This document shows positions 9,089 to 18,108 of a stretch of 64,000 nt of DNA, in pieces. The translations under genes were made by a program, and so were the position numbers. The first letter of the stretch is position 1. Each line of letters starts with the position of its first letter. Origin of the DNA: Vreelandella stevensii S18214 (lineage in GTDB: Bacteria; Pseudomonadota; Gammaproteobacteria; Pseudomonadales; Halomonadaceae); the NCBI RefSeq assembly GCF_000275725.1, contig NZ_AJTS01000049.1, positions 233,716 through 297,715 of the forward strand, in the 5' to 3' direction. Under the pieces are notes generated by a model, which was given only the letters and a program-made list of their open reading frames with translations, was not told the origin of the DNA and ran no database searches.

Positions 9089-9283
9089 ATGAAGTCACCA
9101 AAGCACCAGCGTGTATATGCAATGTTGTTCAGTGCGCTCTTGATGACCGGTGTATTGGCGGGGGGTGGCGACAGCTCGCCGCCTAACGGAGAGCCCGAAC
9201 CGGAAGAGCCAATGAGCACCGGCCCCATGGCCAATGATGGCACCACCCCTGAAGAGACTCCTGGGGAGGGCGTGGATAATTAG
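9089..9283 (+). CDS. Short exported acidic protein with a lost lipobox cysteine
   Basis: A 64-residue ORF with a good ribosome site (GGAAGGAG before the ATG), a signal-like N-terminus and an acidic Pro/Glu/Met-rich tail like the protein encoded at 8423. Where a lipobox LAGCGD would be expected the sequence reads LAGGGD, so the Cys codon has become GGT. It is either a non-lipidated secreted or membrane-tethered protein, or a decaying paralogue. A longer reading from GTG at 9002 has no ribosome site. Confidence 0.55.
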   Translation: MKSPKHQRVYAMLFSALLMTGVLAGGGDSSPPNGEPEPEEPMSTGPMANDGTTPEETPGEGVDN

Positions 9284-9307
9284 GTTCTACGAAGACTGGA
9301 GTGAATC

Positions 9308-9446
9308 AATTGGCCTCCCACAGGGTGATTCAGGCAAGGTGCTTGCTCAGGTTGTGGGAGGGAGCTTCAGCTCGCGATGATTCCAGCACCCAGCTTGATA
9401 TGGGTGCCCGCTCAGACAGTCGCCCAATAAAATTGGCCTCCCACAG
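9308..9446. repeat. REP-like repeat cluster
   Basis: An exact 16-base direct repeat AATTGGCCTCCCACAG occurs at 9308-9323 and 9431-9446. An inverted copy of its core (TGTGGGAGG) lies at 9353-9361, inside TGTGGGAGGGAGCTTCAGC followed by TCGCGA, which resembles the REP elements common in Pseudomonas-related genomes. No gene is visible in this 280-base gap. Confidence 0.55.
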
Positions 9447-9531
9447 GTGGGCTGGGCCATGGCTTTCACATGGCTATCCACCATAAACAAGGTTCATCGC
9501 ACTTTGCCGGGAATTGCTTCGCTTCAACGAG

Positions 9532-9560
9532 ACCGCCCCCTGACATGGGGGCGGTTTCGT
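9532..9560. terminator. Terminator of the two-component operon
   Basis: A 9-bp stem ACCGCCCCC/GGGGGCGGT with a 6-base loop lies just beyond the stop of the sigma-54 regulator, which is on the - strand. Confidence 0.7.
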
Positions 9561-9566
9561 TATGGC

Positions 9567-10982
9567 TCACTCGTCGCTGTCTTCCAGGCGACGGTAGAGC
9601 GTTCGCCGCGCGATGCCCAGAACTTCCGCGGTACGGCGCTTGTTGCCGCCAGTGGCTTCCAGTACTTTGCGGATGTAGCGTTTCTCCACCTCTTCCAGAC
9701 TGGGCCAGCGGGCCGGCGCAGGGGCCGGTGCCGAGGTGCCGGGCAATACTTCGCCACTCAAGGTCGGCGTGGGGTCGTCACCGTTTTGCTGATGGACCTG
9801 GTCGCGTAGACGCTCGGGCAGGTCCTGGTGCTTCAACAGGCCCTCCTCACTCAAGGTCACGGCCCGCATGATGGCGTTTTCCAGCTCGCGCACGTTGCCA
9901 GGGTAAGTGTAGTTGAGCAGGCTGTTGAGTGCTTCGGGCTCGATATGCTCCACCTGTTTGTGCTGAGACTCGGCGTGTTTGTCGATCAGCGCAAAGATCA
10001 GGTGTTCCACATCGGTGCCGCGCTCGCGCAGGGGAGGAATACGCAGCGAGAACGTTTCCAGACGATAAAACAGGTCGCTACGGAAGTTCTCCTGCTCGAT
10101 CTCCTTTTCCAGGTTGCGGTGGGTGGCCGCAATGATGCGCACGTCCACCGGTTCCTCGCGCTCCCCGCCCACCGGGCGAACGGTCTTCTCTTGCAGAGCA
10201 CGCAGCAGTTTGGCCTGCAGGTTGATCGGCATTTCACCAATTTCATCCAGGAACAGGCTGCCCCCCTGGGCGCTCTGGAACAGGCCCTTGCGGGCTTCGT
10301 TGGCGCCGGTGAAAGCGCCTTTGACATGGCCGAAAAACTCGCTTTCCATCAGGTCGGCGGGAATGCTGGCGCAGTTGACGGGCACAAAAGGCGCGTCGTG
10401 GCGGCTGCTCTCCTGATGAATGGCCCGCGCCAGCAGTTCCTTGCCGGTACCGCTTTCACCCAGAATGAGAATGGGGGCGTCGCTTTTGGCCAGCCGTGAG
10501 GCATCGTGAAACAGCGACTGCATCGCCGGGCTTTTGCCCACGATGCCATGGAAGTGGCTCAACTCGGTATCGTGGGACAGCGAAAGGCGCTGGCGCTCCA
10601 GCACACGAAACACCGCTTCGCGAATCGCATCCAGATCCAGTGGCTTGGTCAGAAAATCGTCGGCCCCCAGCTTCAGGGCTTCCACGGCCTGGTCGATGGT
10701 GCCAAACGCGGTAATCACGATGATGCCCAGCTCGCTGCCGCTCTGGCGAAGCTGCTGCAAGAGCTGAATGCCGGTCATGCCCGGCAGCCGTACATCGGTG
10801 ATCATCATCGCCACCGGGGTATGGCTAAGTAGCGCAATGGCTTCTTCGGCGCTGGCGACGCCTACGGTTTCATAACCCGCGTCGTGAAGCTCCTCTTCCA
10901 ATAACTCACGTATAGCGGCGTCATCTTCCACCACCAAAAGCGGTAACAGGTGTTCCTGATGGGTCACAAACGTTGTCCTCAA
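9567..10982 (-). CDS. Sigma-54-dependent NtrC-family response regulator
   Basis: A 471-residue regulator. The receiver domain (about 10-125) has the acidic pair at 20-21, phosphoacceptor Asp63 (ITDVRLPG) and Lys113. The central AAA+ domain has Walker A GESGTGKE, the sigma-54 contact loop GAFTGA and Walker B SLFLDEIGEMP. A C-terminal Fis-type HTH reads GGNKRRTAEVLGIARRTLYRRL. It activates sigma-54 promoters when phosphorylated, presumably by the kinase it overlaps by four bases. The start is TTG at 10982; a GTG 15 bases downstream is possible. Target genes are not evident in the window. Confidence 0.92.
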   Translation of the reverse strand: MRTTFVTHQEHLLPLLVVEDDAAIRELLEEELHDAGYETVGVASAEEAIALLSHTPVAMMITDVRLPGMTGIQLLQQLRQSGSELGIIVITAFGTIDQAVEALKLGADDFLTKPLDLDAIREAVFRVLERQRLSLSHDTELSHFHGIVGKSPAMQSLFHDASRLAKSDAPILILGESGTGKELLARAIHQESSRHDAPFVPVNCASIPADLMESEFFGHVKGAFTGANEARKGLFQSAQGGSLFLDEIGEMPINLQAKLLRALQEKTVRPVGGEREEPVDVRIIAATHRNLEKEIEQENFRSDLFYRLETFSLRIPPLRERGTDVEHLIFALIDKHAESQHKQVEHIEPEALNSLLNYTYPGNVRELENAIMRAVTLSEEGLLKHQDLPERLRDQVHQQNGDDPTPTLSGEVLPGTSAPAPAPARWPSLEEVEKRYIRKVLEATGGNKRRTAEVLGIARRTLYRRLEDSDE

Positions 10983-12424
10983 GCGGATGCGGTTTCACAA
11001 AGGGGCAGCGTGATCTCGAAGCCAGCACCGCCCAGGGTGCTGTCAAAAACGCCAATCGTCCCGCCGTGGTCGTTGATAATGCGGTGCACCATGGACAGCC
11101 CTAGGCCACTGCCTTGCCCCACCGGCTTGGTGGTGAAAAAGGGGTCGAATACCTGATGGTGATGGGAGGGCGGTATGCCTGGCCCGTTATCCTCTACCCA
11201 TAGCGTCAGCTCTTCCTCATGGGCCTCGGCGCGGACACGAATATGGCTCACGTCGGGCGCTTGCGCTGCATTGCGAAACAGGTTGGTCAGCACCTGGATG
11301 ATCTGCTGGCCATTGACCAGTAAATGGGGGGTCGGTGTCGGAAGATCAATATCCAGGCGAATATTTCTTGGCTCCAGCTCTTCCTCGACCAGCTCGCTGG
11401 CACTCAGGATAAGCTGGTCCAGCGCCTGATTTCCTTTCTCTACGTTATGTTGTCGGCCCAATTCCATCAATTGGCGCACGATTTCGACGATGCGTTCGAC
11501 TTCGCCGCGTATTCTGCCCAGCCGGGCGCGCTCATCGTCGCTGATGGTGTCCCGGCGTGCCAGGCGTTGGGCCTGGCCGTTGATGACGGTGAGCGGTGCG
11601 CCGATTTCATGGGCAACCCCTGCCGCCAGTACGCCCAGTTCGGCCAGTTTCTTGGATTTGCGCAGGCGCTTTTCGAGTTCGATCTCGCGGCGCTGACGAT
11701 CCTCGATATCGCGGTCCTTCTCGGCCATGGCGTCCAGCATGCCGTTCAGGCCTGAGGCCAGGCGACGGTATTCGGTAGGGCCATCCGCGGTGGCCCGTTG
11801 GCTGCGGTCGCCGTCCTCTACCAGCAGCATGACGTGCAGCAGCCGGTTCAGGGGGCGCTCGATGTAACGCCGGAAGCCCCACCAGATGCTGAACACGATG
11901 CCCGCCGCACCGATGACGAAGACCAGCACGGCCACGATGCTGATGAAGCCGGTATAGTTTTCGATGCCGGTATTCAGGCGGTTGACCTGCAACACGCCCT
12001 GCACGCTGCCATCCTGGGTGCGCAGCGGGATCAGTGCCGAGTAGTAGGTCCAGCCCTCCTGCTGGCGATAGTTGCTGTAGAGGTCATCGCGTTCGATGAC
12101 TTTCCGGATCTCTTCAGGGGTGAACAGGTCCTTGCCCAGCCCCAGGCCGTATACTTCGCGTCCATGGGTGTCGAACACATAGGCACCGTAGATACGGTGA
12201 AACGAGAAGGCCGACTGCAGGGCCTCCTCCAGAGGGGTGGCGCTGTCGCGGGCCACCGCGTAACTCAGCGACGTGCTCAGCGCCCTGGTGATGATCTCCA
12301 CCTCGGTTTGCAGCTTGGAGCGTACGTTATCCTCCAGCGACTTGATGGCCACCAGGCTGAATACCACCAGCACGATGAAAAGCGGCACAATCACCGTGAG
12401 AATGATCAAGTTACGTAAGCGCAT
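10979..12424 (-). CDS. Membrane sensor histidine kinase
   Basis: A 481-residue kinase. TM1 spans about 7-27 and TM2 about 158-180, flanking a periplasmic sensor region of roughly 130 residues. A HAMP linker follows, then a HisKA domain with phospho-His in VAHEIGAPLTVING, and an ATPase domain with LFRNAAQA (N box), VEDNGPGIPP (G1) and GQGSGLGLSMV (G2). It phosphorylates the overlapping sigma-54 regulator. The signal sensed is unknown; the sensor region shows no family I recognise. A 42-codon ORF ends three bases before its ATG. Confidence 0.9.
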   Translation of the reverse strand: MRLRNLIILTVIVPLFIVLVVFSLVAIKSLEDNVRSKLQTEVEIITRALSTSLSYAVARDSATPLEEALQSAFSFHRIYGAYVFDTHGREVYGLGLGKDLFTPEEIRKVIERDDLYSNYRQQEGWTYYSALIPLRTQDGSVQGVLQVNRLNTGIENYTGFISIVAVLVFVIGAAGIVFSIWWGFRRYIERPLNRLLHVMLLVEDGDRSQRATADGPTEYRRLASGLNGMLDAMAEKDRDIEDRQRREIELEKRLRKSKKLAELGVLAAGVAHEIGAPLTVINGQAQRLARRDTISDDERARLGRIRGEVERIVEIVRQLMELGRQHNVEKGNQALDQLILSASELVEEELEPRNIRLDIDLPTPTPHLLVNGQQIIQVLTNLFRNAAQAPDVSHIRVRAEAHEEELTLWVEDNGPGIPPSHHHQVFDPFFTTKPVGQGSGLGLSMVHRIINDHGGTIGVFDSTLGGAGFEITLPLCETASA

Positions 12425-12427
12425 CGT

Positions 12428-12556
12428 CTATCCGTGGTGGTCAGTGAGTAGAAGCATCCTCGCGGCGATGGCGAGCCAGCCAGCAGGGCGTCCCTTGGCT
12501 GGCGTGGAGGCAGTAAGCGGGAAGACGTTCAACACAGCGGGCTGACGTTCGGACAT
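12428..12556 (-). CDS. Possible 42-residue leader ORF of the two-component operon
   Basis: It begins with ATG at 12556 behind GGAG and ends with TAG three bases before the kinase ATG. The predicted product begins MSERQPAVLNVFPL and contains a mildly hydrophobic stretch (GWLAIAARMLLL). No family is recognised. The spacing suggests translational coupling with the kinase. It may equally be a chance ORF in GC-rich DNA. Confidence 0.35.
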   Translation of the reverse strand: MSERQPAVLNVFPLTASTPAKGRPAGWLAIAARMLLLTDHHG

Positions 12557-12636
12557 GGTCGATTCTCCGGTCACGTTGGCTAGGTGGGTCGGTTCAGTCT
12601 AGCAGTGACTGCGACATGGGGGTGGGGTTCCCCATC

Positions 12637-13512
12637 CTACATCAGTAGGGCCAGCAGCAGTGGCAGGTAAATCAGTGCCAGCAGCGTAGAGCAGAAGACC
12701 AGGCTGGCCACATAAGCGGGCTCGCGCTGGGCGCGTTGGGCAAACAGATAATTGAACACGGCCACCGGCATGCACATCTGTACCACGAGGATGCTTTGTG
12801 CCAAGGGCGGCAACCCCAGCCAGGCGGCGATGAACCAGGCCGTTACGGCGGCCAGCGGGATGCGGATGAGGCTGAAACCCACGCCGGAGCGCAGGCTCTT
12901 GACCTGGATGCTGGCCAGTGAAACTCCCAGGGTAATCAGCATCAGCGGCACCGTGAAGCCCGACATCAGATCCACGGTATTGGCCAGCCAAGGGGGCAGC
13001 GGCGTGTCGGTGAGCAGCAGCGCCATGGCGATGACGATGGCATACACGGTGGGCGTTTTGGCCAGCGTCTTGAGCGGATTGCCCTTGGTATCCAGTACTG
13101 CCCCTAGGGTGAACTGAAACAGCGAGACGGTCACCATGACCGTGATGCCGTAGGCAAACCCGGCGCTACCGAAGGCATACAGCACCACCGGCAGCCCCAT
13201 GTTGCCCGTATTGGGGTACATCATGGGGGCGATGACCACCCGCCAGTGGTAGCCCAGCAGCCTGGCCACCAGAAAGCTGGCGGCCCCCATGGTCAGGATG
13301 ACCAGCGCAGTGGCCAGCATGACATGGCCAAAGGTGCCTGCATCGATATTGGCCCCGGACAGCGATGCCAGTACCAGCGCCGGGGTGCCGATGTTGAAGA
13401 CCAGACGCGTAATGAAATCGACGGGGTAGGGGTGCCCAAGGCGTACCCAGGCATAGCCAAGTCCAGCGCCTGCCAGTACAGGGGCCATGACAGCGAACAG
13501 TTCGGCGAGCAT
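12637..13512 (-). CDS. AEC-family (auxin efflux carrier-like) transporter
   Basis: A 291-residue protein with about ten hydrophobic helices and the two-halved architecture of the AEC family. The central NTGNMGLPVVLYAFG segment (ASYPNTGNMGLPL-like) is its hallmark. Relatives such as malonate or malate carriers move small organic acids; the substrate here is not determinable. The start is ATG at 13512 preceded by AAGGAACG; the codon before it is TTG. It is a monocistronic unit between the kinase operon and a LysR gene, all on the - strand. Confidence 0.85.
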   Translation of the reverse strand: MLAELFAVMAPVLAGAGLGYAWVRLGHPYPVDFITRLVFNIGTPALVLASLSGANIDAGTFGHVMLATALVILTMGAASFLVARLLGYHWRVVIAPMMYPNTGNMGLPVVLYAFGSAGFAYGITVMVTVSLFQFTLGAVLDTKGNPLKTLAKTPTVYAIVIAMALLLTDTPLPPWLANTVDLMSGFTVPLMLITLGVSLASIQVKSLRSGVGFSLIRIPLAAVTAWFIAAWLGLPPLAQSILVVQMCMPVAVFNYLFAQRAQREPAYVASLVFCSTLLALIYLPLLLALLM

Positions 13513-13587
13513 CAACGTTCCTTGACGGGGTTCAGCGCTCTATTGTCGGTAATAATGCACCCCTCAGGCAAGCAGGGTAGCGGAGTG

Positions 13588-14508
13588 TCAGGCATTGACC
13601 CGTGGGCGAGTGGTTTGCCACTCGGCAGGGACTTGTTCGCGCAGAAACTCCAGCAGGGCGTTGACTCGCCGGGAGTGCTGGCCGTAGGCGTATAGCATGG
13701 TGATGGGCAGGGCCGCAGGCTCCCAGCCCGGTAGGCAGCGCACCAGATCCCCCGGGTGATGCGTTTCGCGCCGTGCCACTACCCAGTGAGGCAGCAGGCC
13801 AATGCCCTGGCCATAAGCAATGGCATCGATGTGCAGTACCGTGAGATCGACGCGTAATCGCGAGCGGGGCGCATCGAACAGGTAGTCGGGATGCTCTGAA
13901 TGATGCAGCAGCAGCCCGTTGGAAGCCGTATCCAGCAGGTCGATCCAAGCGTGCTTGCCAAGTTCGCTGGGGTGCTGTGGGCGGCCTGCCTGTTTCAGAT
14001 AGCCTGGGTTGGCATACAGCCCCCGCGAAAGATACCCCAGCCGCTCCTGATTGAGCCCGCATTCGTGATTGGCTCCCAACCAGATATGCACGCTGTTGCT
14101 GTGCATCTTGCTGGGCGGCGTTTCGCGGGTGTGCAGGGTCAGCTCCACTTTGGGGTAACGCGTCAGAAAGGCATCCACGACCCCCGCCATCCAGCCTCGG
14201 GCCAGGGCGCCATGCACTTCCAGGGTGACCTTGCCGCTGATCTCTTCACGCAGCTCGGCCAGCGCCTCCTGGCTATGGGCTGCCATGGCCAGCAGCTCGT
14301 TGCAGTAGCTGTGGAACAGCAGCCCCGCTTCGGTCGGGATCAAGCGATTGGCCTGGCGCCGCAGCAGCGGCTGATTCAGGCGGGCTTCCAGTTGGCTGAT
14401 GCGACGGCTCAGGGTGGACTTGGCCAGCCTCAGCTTCTGGGCGCTGCGGGTCAGGCTACCCGTCGACATCACATCGGCAAATGCGGCAAGTTCATCGAAA
14501 TCGTACAT
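13588..14508 (-). CDS. LysR-family transcriptional regulator
   Basis: A 306-residue regulator with an N-terminal winged HTH (STGSLTRSAQKLRLAKSTLSRRISQLEARL) and a substrate-binding C-terminal domain. The start at 14508 gives the usual short N-terminus MYDFDELAAF and has a weak GGTGG site; an ATG at 14532 would add eight residues. Regulators that act alone beside a transporter often control it, so the downstream AEC gene is a possible target, but it is on the same strand rather than divergent. The effector is unknown. Confidence 0.88.
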   Translation of the reverse strand: MYDFDELAAFADVMSTGSLTRSAQKLRLAKSTLSRRISQLEARLNQPLLRRQANRLIPTEAGLLFHSYCNELLAMAAHSQEALAELREEISGKVTLEVHGALARGWMAGVVDAFLTRYPKVELTLHTRETPPSKMHSNSVHIWLGANHECGLNQERLGYLSRGLYANPGYLKQAGRPQHPSELGKHAWIDLLDTASNGLLLHHSEHPDYLFDAPRSRLRVDLTVLHIDAIAYGQGIGLLPHWVVARRETHHPGDLVRCLPGWEPAALPITMLYAYGQHSRRVNALLEFLREQVPAEWQTTRPRVNA

Positions 14509-14626
14509 GGCACGGCCACCGAGCTGAGTCATGGAGCGAATAGTGTGCCATTTATTTTGATGAATGAAAATAATTTATATTTGTGTTTGTATTTGAGGTT
14601 TGGAAAAGGTCTTCTCAGCTGCGGAT

Positions 14627-14654
14627 AAAAAAAGCCCTGGCACCAGGCCAGGGC
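14627..14654 (-). terminator. Terminator of the TonB receptor gene
   Basis: A 7-bp stem GCCCTGG/CCAGGGC preceded on + by seven A residues, hence a T tract on the - strand, about 45 bases past the receptor stop codon. Confidence 0.75.
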
Positions 14655-14698
14655 ATCAATTCAGCATTGAAACAGTAAGGGTCGTAGGCGACCTACGA

Positions 14699-16885
14699 TC
14701 AGAACTCGTAAGTAGCAGACAACCAGAAGCTGCGACCGTTCAGCGCAACACCGTCAGTGGAGCGGCCGGTTTGGGTGTAGCGGTAGGCTGCGTAGGTGTC
14801 ACCGTTGTGCTCGAAGGTGTCGTAGGCGGTGAAGTCCTTGTCCAGCAGGTTCTGGACCGCGCCGGTCAGCCGCACGCTGTCGGAGAAGCGGTAGGTGCTG
14901 CGCAGGTTGAACAGCTCATACCCGTCCAGCTTGTTGCCTAGCTGTTGATACAGTGAGAGCGTTTCACCCGACGTGGGCAGGCCTGCCGAGAAGCGCTCGC
15001 GAGAAGAGTAGTACTCGCCTTCCAGCGTGGTGCTCCAGCGGTCGTTGACCTGCCAGGTGAGGTCGGCGGTCAGCTTGTGCTTCGGCGTGTTGGTCAGAAT
15101 CATCCCTTCGTTATCGCCGGAGGTGATCTCGGAGTCGGTGAAGGTATAGCCGCCGCTGACACGCCAGTCCGGGGCGATCTGATAGTTGGCGCTCAGCTCG
15201 ACGCCGCGGGTCTCGGCGCGGTCGATATTGGTCGACTGCCCGAAGCTCTCCTGCTGGGTAAAGTTGCCCACGCTCAAGCAGTTGGCCAGCCCTGCATAGG
15301 GCGTATTGCCATTGCTGTCGATGAACTGGCAGTTGGGAATATCGTCAGCATCGGCAATACGATCGCGGAACTGGGTGAAGAACAGCGTTGCCCCGGCAGA
15401 GAAACGCTCCTGATCGTCGTAGATGGCGCCAATTTCATAGTTGGTGCTTTTTTCCGGCTCCAGGTCCGGGGTGCCAATATTGACCGTTGCCCCCTGGCCG
15501 CCAAATCCGTTGATGCCATCATGCAGCTGGTTCAGCGTGGGCGTCTTGTAGCCTTGGCTGATACCACCTTTCAGCGTCCAGTGGGGCGTGGTGTTCCATA
15601 CCAGGTAGCCGCGCGGGCTGAAGTGCCCGCCAAAGGCGTCGTGGTTTTCGTAGCGGCCACCCAAGGTCAGCGCCAGATCATCGCGCAGCAGCCACTCGTC
15701 TTCCACGAACGCGGCCCAGCTGTTCTGCTCGAAACGCTCGTTGCCTGCCGTACCGTCTTCCAGGCGGGCGTCGATGTACTGGCCGCCGACGGTCACCATG
15801 TGGTCACCCAGCGGGGCCACGAACTTGCTGTCGACCACGATATCGCGGTTTTCCAGCAGGCGGGGTTCGCCGCCTTGTGCCACGTAGCCGTAGTCGGGGG
15901 CATTGCCCGCTGGCAGGGTGCGGCCCAGGGTTTCGGTTTCGCTATGGCTGATGCTGCTTTCCCAGGTGCCCGCTTCGAAACGTCCGGTATGGCCAATGGC
16001 GACCTGATCGCGGTTGAAGCGCATTTCGTCTTCATAACCAAACACCCGCGCGGGGGTGTCCAGGTTGCCCAGGCGGCTGTCGCTGTTGTCGTAGGTCTGG
16101 CGGGAGCGCTCGGCATCCAGCCAGAATTCGTTCGTTTCATCCGGCGTGACGTTGATGCGCCCGCCGATGGAGTAAATGCGCGCTTCCGAGGGGCGCGGGT
16201 CGCGACCTGAGCTGTTCTCGATCATGCGCTCGGAGCTGTCGCGGTCAAACAGGCGGCCGCGTAGCTGCAGACCCACGGTGTCTTCCACCAAGGGGCCAGA
16301 GGCATAGAGGTTGATGGCGGAGCTGTTGCCTTCGTCGCGATTCTGCTGGAAGGAGTTTTCCACCGACACCGAGCCTGCCCAATCCTGGCCAACGCGGCGC
16401 GTGATGATGTTGATCACGCCACCCATGGCATCGGAGCCGTAAAGCGTGGACATCGGCCCACGAATCACCTCGATACGTTCGATGGCAGAAAGCGGGGGGA
16501 TGAAGCTGGTGGCGGTCTCACCAAAACCGTTCGGGGTCACATCGCCAGAGGCGTTTTGGCGGCGGCCGTCGATGAGGATCAGGGTATAGCTGCTGGGCAT
16601 GCCACGAATGGAAATGTTCAGCCCGCCGGTCTTGCCCGTGCCTGCGCGAACATCCACTCCCGGTACGTCAGCAATGGCTTCGGCAATGTTGGAAAACTGC
16701 TTCTGCTCCAGCTCTTCACGGGTCACCACGGAAATACTCGCGGGCGCGTTATTGAGCGTTTGCTCATAACCGGCCGCCGTCACGACCATGTTGTTGAGCT
16801 GGGCAGTTTCCTGAGCATTGACGGCGGTGGCGGTCATGCTGACAGCAATGGCGCTGGCCAGTGCAGAGCGTGTAAAGCGTGGCAT
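14699..16885 (-). CDS. TonB-dependent ferric-siderophore receptor, CirA/IrgA/FepA type
   Basis: A 728-residue outer-membrane receptor with a signal peptide to about residue 24. A TonB-box-like NNMVVTAAG leads into a plug domain with GTGKTGGLNISIRGMPSS, then SYTLILIDGRR, RIEVIRGPMSTLYGSDAMGG and VINIITRR. The plug closely resembles catecholate receptors such as CirA, IrgA and FepA. The barrel follows and ends in Phe (SATYEF), as needed for outer-membrane insertion. The ligand is probably a ferric catecholate. It is divergent from an ABC uptake operon, and a Fur-box-like site precedes it. Confidence 0.9.
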   Translation of the reverse strand: MPRFTRSALASAIAVSMTATAVNAQETAQLNNMVVTAAGYEQTLNNAPASISVVTREELEQKQFSNIAEAIADVPGVDVRAGTGKTGGLNISIRGMPSSYTLILIDGRRQNASGDVTPNGFGETATSFIPPLSAIERIEVIRGPMSTLYGSDAMGGVINIITRRVGQDWAGSVSVENSFQQNRDEGNSSAINLYASGPLVEDTVGLQLRGRLFDRDSSERMIENSSGRDPRPSEARIYSIGGRINVTPDETNEFWLDAERSRQTYDNSDSRLGNLDTPARVFGYEDEMRFNRDQVAIGHTGRFEAGTWESSISHSETETLGRTLPAGNAPDYGYVAQGGEPRLLENRDIVVDSKFVAPLGDHMVTVGGQYIDARLEDGTAGNERFEQNSWAAFVEDEWLLRDDLALTLGGRYENHDAFGGHFSPRGYLVWNTTPHWTLKGGISQGYKTPTLNQLHDGINGFGGQGATVNIGTPDLEPEKSTNYEIGAIYDDQERFSAGATLFFTQFRDRIADADDIPNCQFIDSNGNTPYAGLANCLSVGNFTQQESFGQSTNIDRAETRGVELSANYQIAPDWRVSGGYTFTDSEITSGDNEGMILTNTPKHKLTADLTWQVNDRWSTTLEGEYYSSRERFSAGLPTSGETLSLYQQLGNKLDGYELFNLRSTYRFSDSVRLTGAVQNLLDKDFTAYDTFEHNGDTYAAYRYTQTGRSTDGVALNGRSFWLSATYEF

Positions 16886-16912
16886 GGTGATCCCCTGAGA
16901 TGAAACTTATTT

Positions 16913-16931
16913 GCTAATGAAACTGATTATC
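16913..16931. promoter_or_regulatory. Fur-box-like site, TonB receptor promoter
   Basis: GCTAATGAAACTGATTATC matches 15 of 19 positions of the classical Fur consensus and lies 28 bases upstream of the receptor ATG. It implies iron repression of the receptor. Confidence 0.7.
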
Positions 16932-17083
16932 AAAAGAGGTTGGGATTCTAAGAAGAAAAGTTCCCATGCGCGAGGCTGTTTCATCGAACGGTGCGTTGCA
17001 TGAACCGAAACGGCCCCGAGTCGCCTTCAAGCGTTGCAAGATATGCAACGGTGCATTCGCGTAAATAAGGGTGCAAGTGCTGT

Positions 17084-17098
17084 TGAGAATCGTTACTA
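17084..17098. promoter_or_regulatory. Weaker Fur-box-like site before the uptake operon
   Basis: TGAGAATCGTTACTA partly matches the 7-1-7 Fur motif (10 of 14 defined positions) 33 bases upstream of the binding-protein ATG. Confidence 0.45.
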
Positions 17099-17130
17099 TC
17101 TTTCCAACACTCAATCGGGAGAGGCTTTAC

Positions 17131-18108
17131 ATGGGCCGTACGTTGCAGCGCAGAGGGATCGGGCCTAGTGGGATCGGGCGTGATGTGATCGGGTTGGCGG
17201 GTAGAACAGTCGTGGCGCTGGTGGTCGGTAGCCTGATTGCCGGTGCTGCCCAGGCGCGCACCCTGGAGACCGCTTATGGCGAGGTCGAGGTCAACGACCA
17301 CCCCGAGCGTGTGGTCACCCTTTACGAGGGGGCGCTGGATGCCTCGCTGGCCGCAGGCATTCTTCCGGTGGGCGCCGTGACCACTCGGGGCGGTGACAAC
17401 GTGGCAGAGTATGTAGAAGCCTACCTGGGCGAAGAGCGCCCGGCCATCGTCGGCGTCGTGCGCGAGATCAACATCGAAGCCGTGCTGGCGCAACAGCCCG
17501 ATTTGATTCTGGCGGCACCGCAGCTTCCCGAAGCCCAGTACCAGCTGCTGTCGCGTATTGCGCCTACTGTCGTACCTCACACGCAGCCGCTGGCGTCCGA
17601 TAACTGGGAAGCCGAAGCCCGACTGTATGGCCAGGCGCTCAACCGCGAAGCGCAGATCGACGAGGCCATTGCCGCCGTGGAGCAGCGCGCCGCAGAGCTG
17701 GCCAGTGCCATCGCTGAAGCTGGAGTAGGCGGCACGGCCGTGCTGGCTCGCTGGATGCCCAGCGGCCCCATGGTGATGTCGAAGGACCTGATTGCCACGG
17801 GCCTGCTGGATAGCGTGGGCCTGGAGGTGCAGGACGCCGGGCTGACCAAGCCAGACAGCGCCCACAGCGACGTGCTCAGCCTGGAAAACCTGTCTCAGGT
17901 AGACGGTGACTGGCTATTTCTGGCGACGCTCAACGCCGATGGCCAGGCCGCGCTGGATGCCGCCCGTCAGAGCCCGGCATTTACACGCCTGAACGTCGTC
18001 GAAAACGACCGGGTCGTGCCGGTCAACGGCCAGCTCTGGAGCAGCGCCAACGGCCCGCTGGCGGCCCAGGCCATCCTGGATGACATCGAGAACGCGTTGT
18101 TGCCGTGA
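17131..18108 (+). CDS. Iron-siderophore ABC transporter substrate-binding protein
   Basis: A 325-residue class III periplasmic binding protein with a long signal sequence (hydrophobic segment ending near GAAQARTLE). The core has the FecB/FhuD layout: an N-terminal lobe (ERVVTLYEGALDASLAAGI), the conserved EAVLAQQPDLILAAPQ, and a long linking helix. It delivers ferric siderophore from the outer-membrane receptor to the permeases that follow. Start ATG 17131 has GGAGAGG upstream; a longer reading from 17071 would run through the Fur-like site. It overlaps the next gene by one base. Confidence 0.88.
   Translation: MGRTLQRRGIGPSGIGRDVIGLAGRTVVALVVGSLIAGAAQARTLETAYGEVEVNDHPERVVTLYEGALDASLAAGILPVGAVTTRGGDNVAEYVEAYLGEERPAIVGVVREINIEAVLAQQPDLILAAPQLPEAQYQLLSRIAPTVVPHTQPLASDNWEAEARLYGQALNREAQIDEAIAAVEQRAAELASAIAEAGVGGTAVLARWMPSGPMVMSKDLIATGLLDSVGLEVQDAGLTKPDSAHSDVLSLENLSQVDGDWLFLATLNADGQAALDAARQSPAFTRLNVVENDRVVPVNGQLWSSANGPLAAQAILDDIENALLP

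Noticed and set aside
14680-14698. Inverted repeat TCGTAGG/CCTACGA beside the TonB receptor stop codon as a second terminator
   Set aside because: Short, without a T tract, and a better terminator follows at 14627-14654.
15077-16210. A 377-codon + strand frame opposite the TonB receptor
   Set aside because: Shadow frame of a clear receptor gene, without a start signal or recognisable domain.
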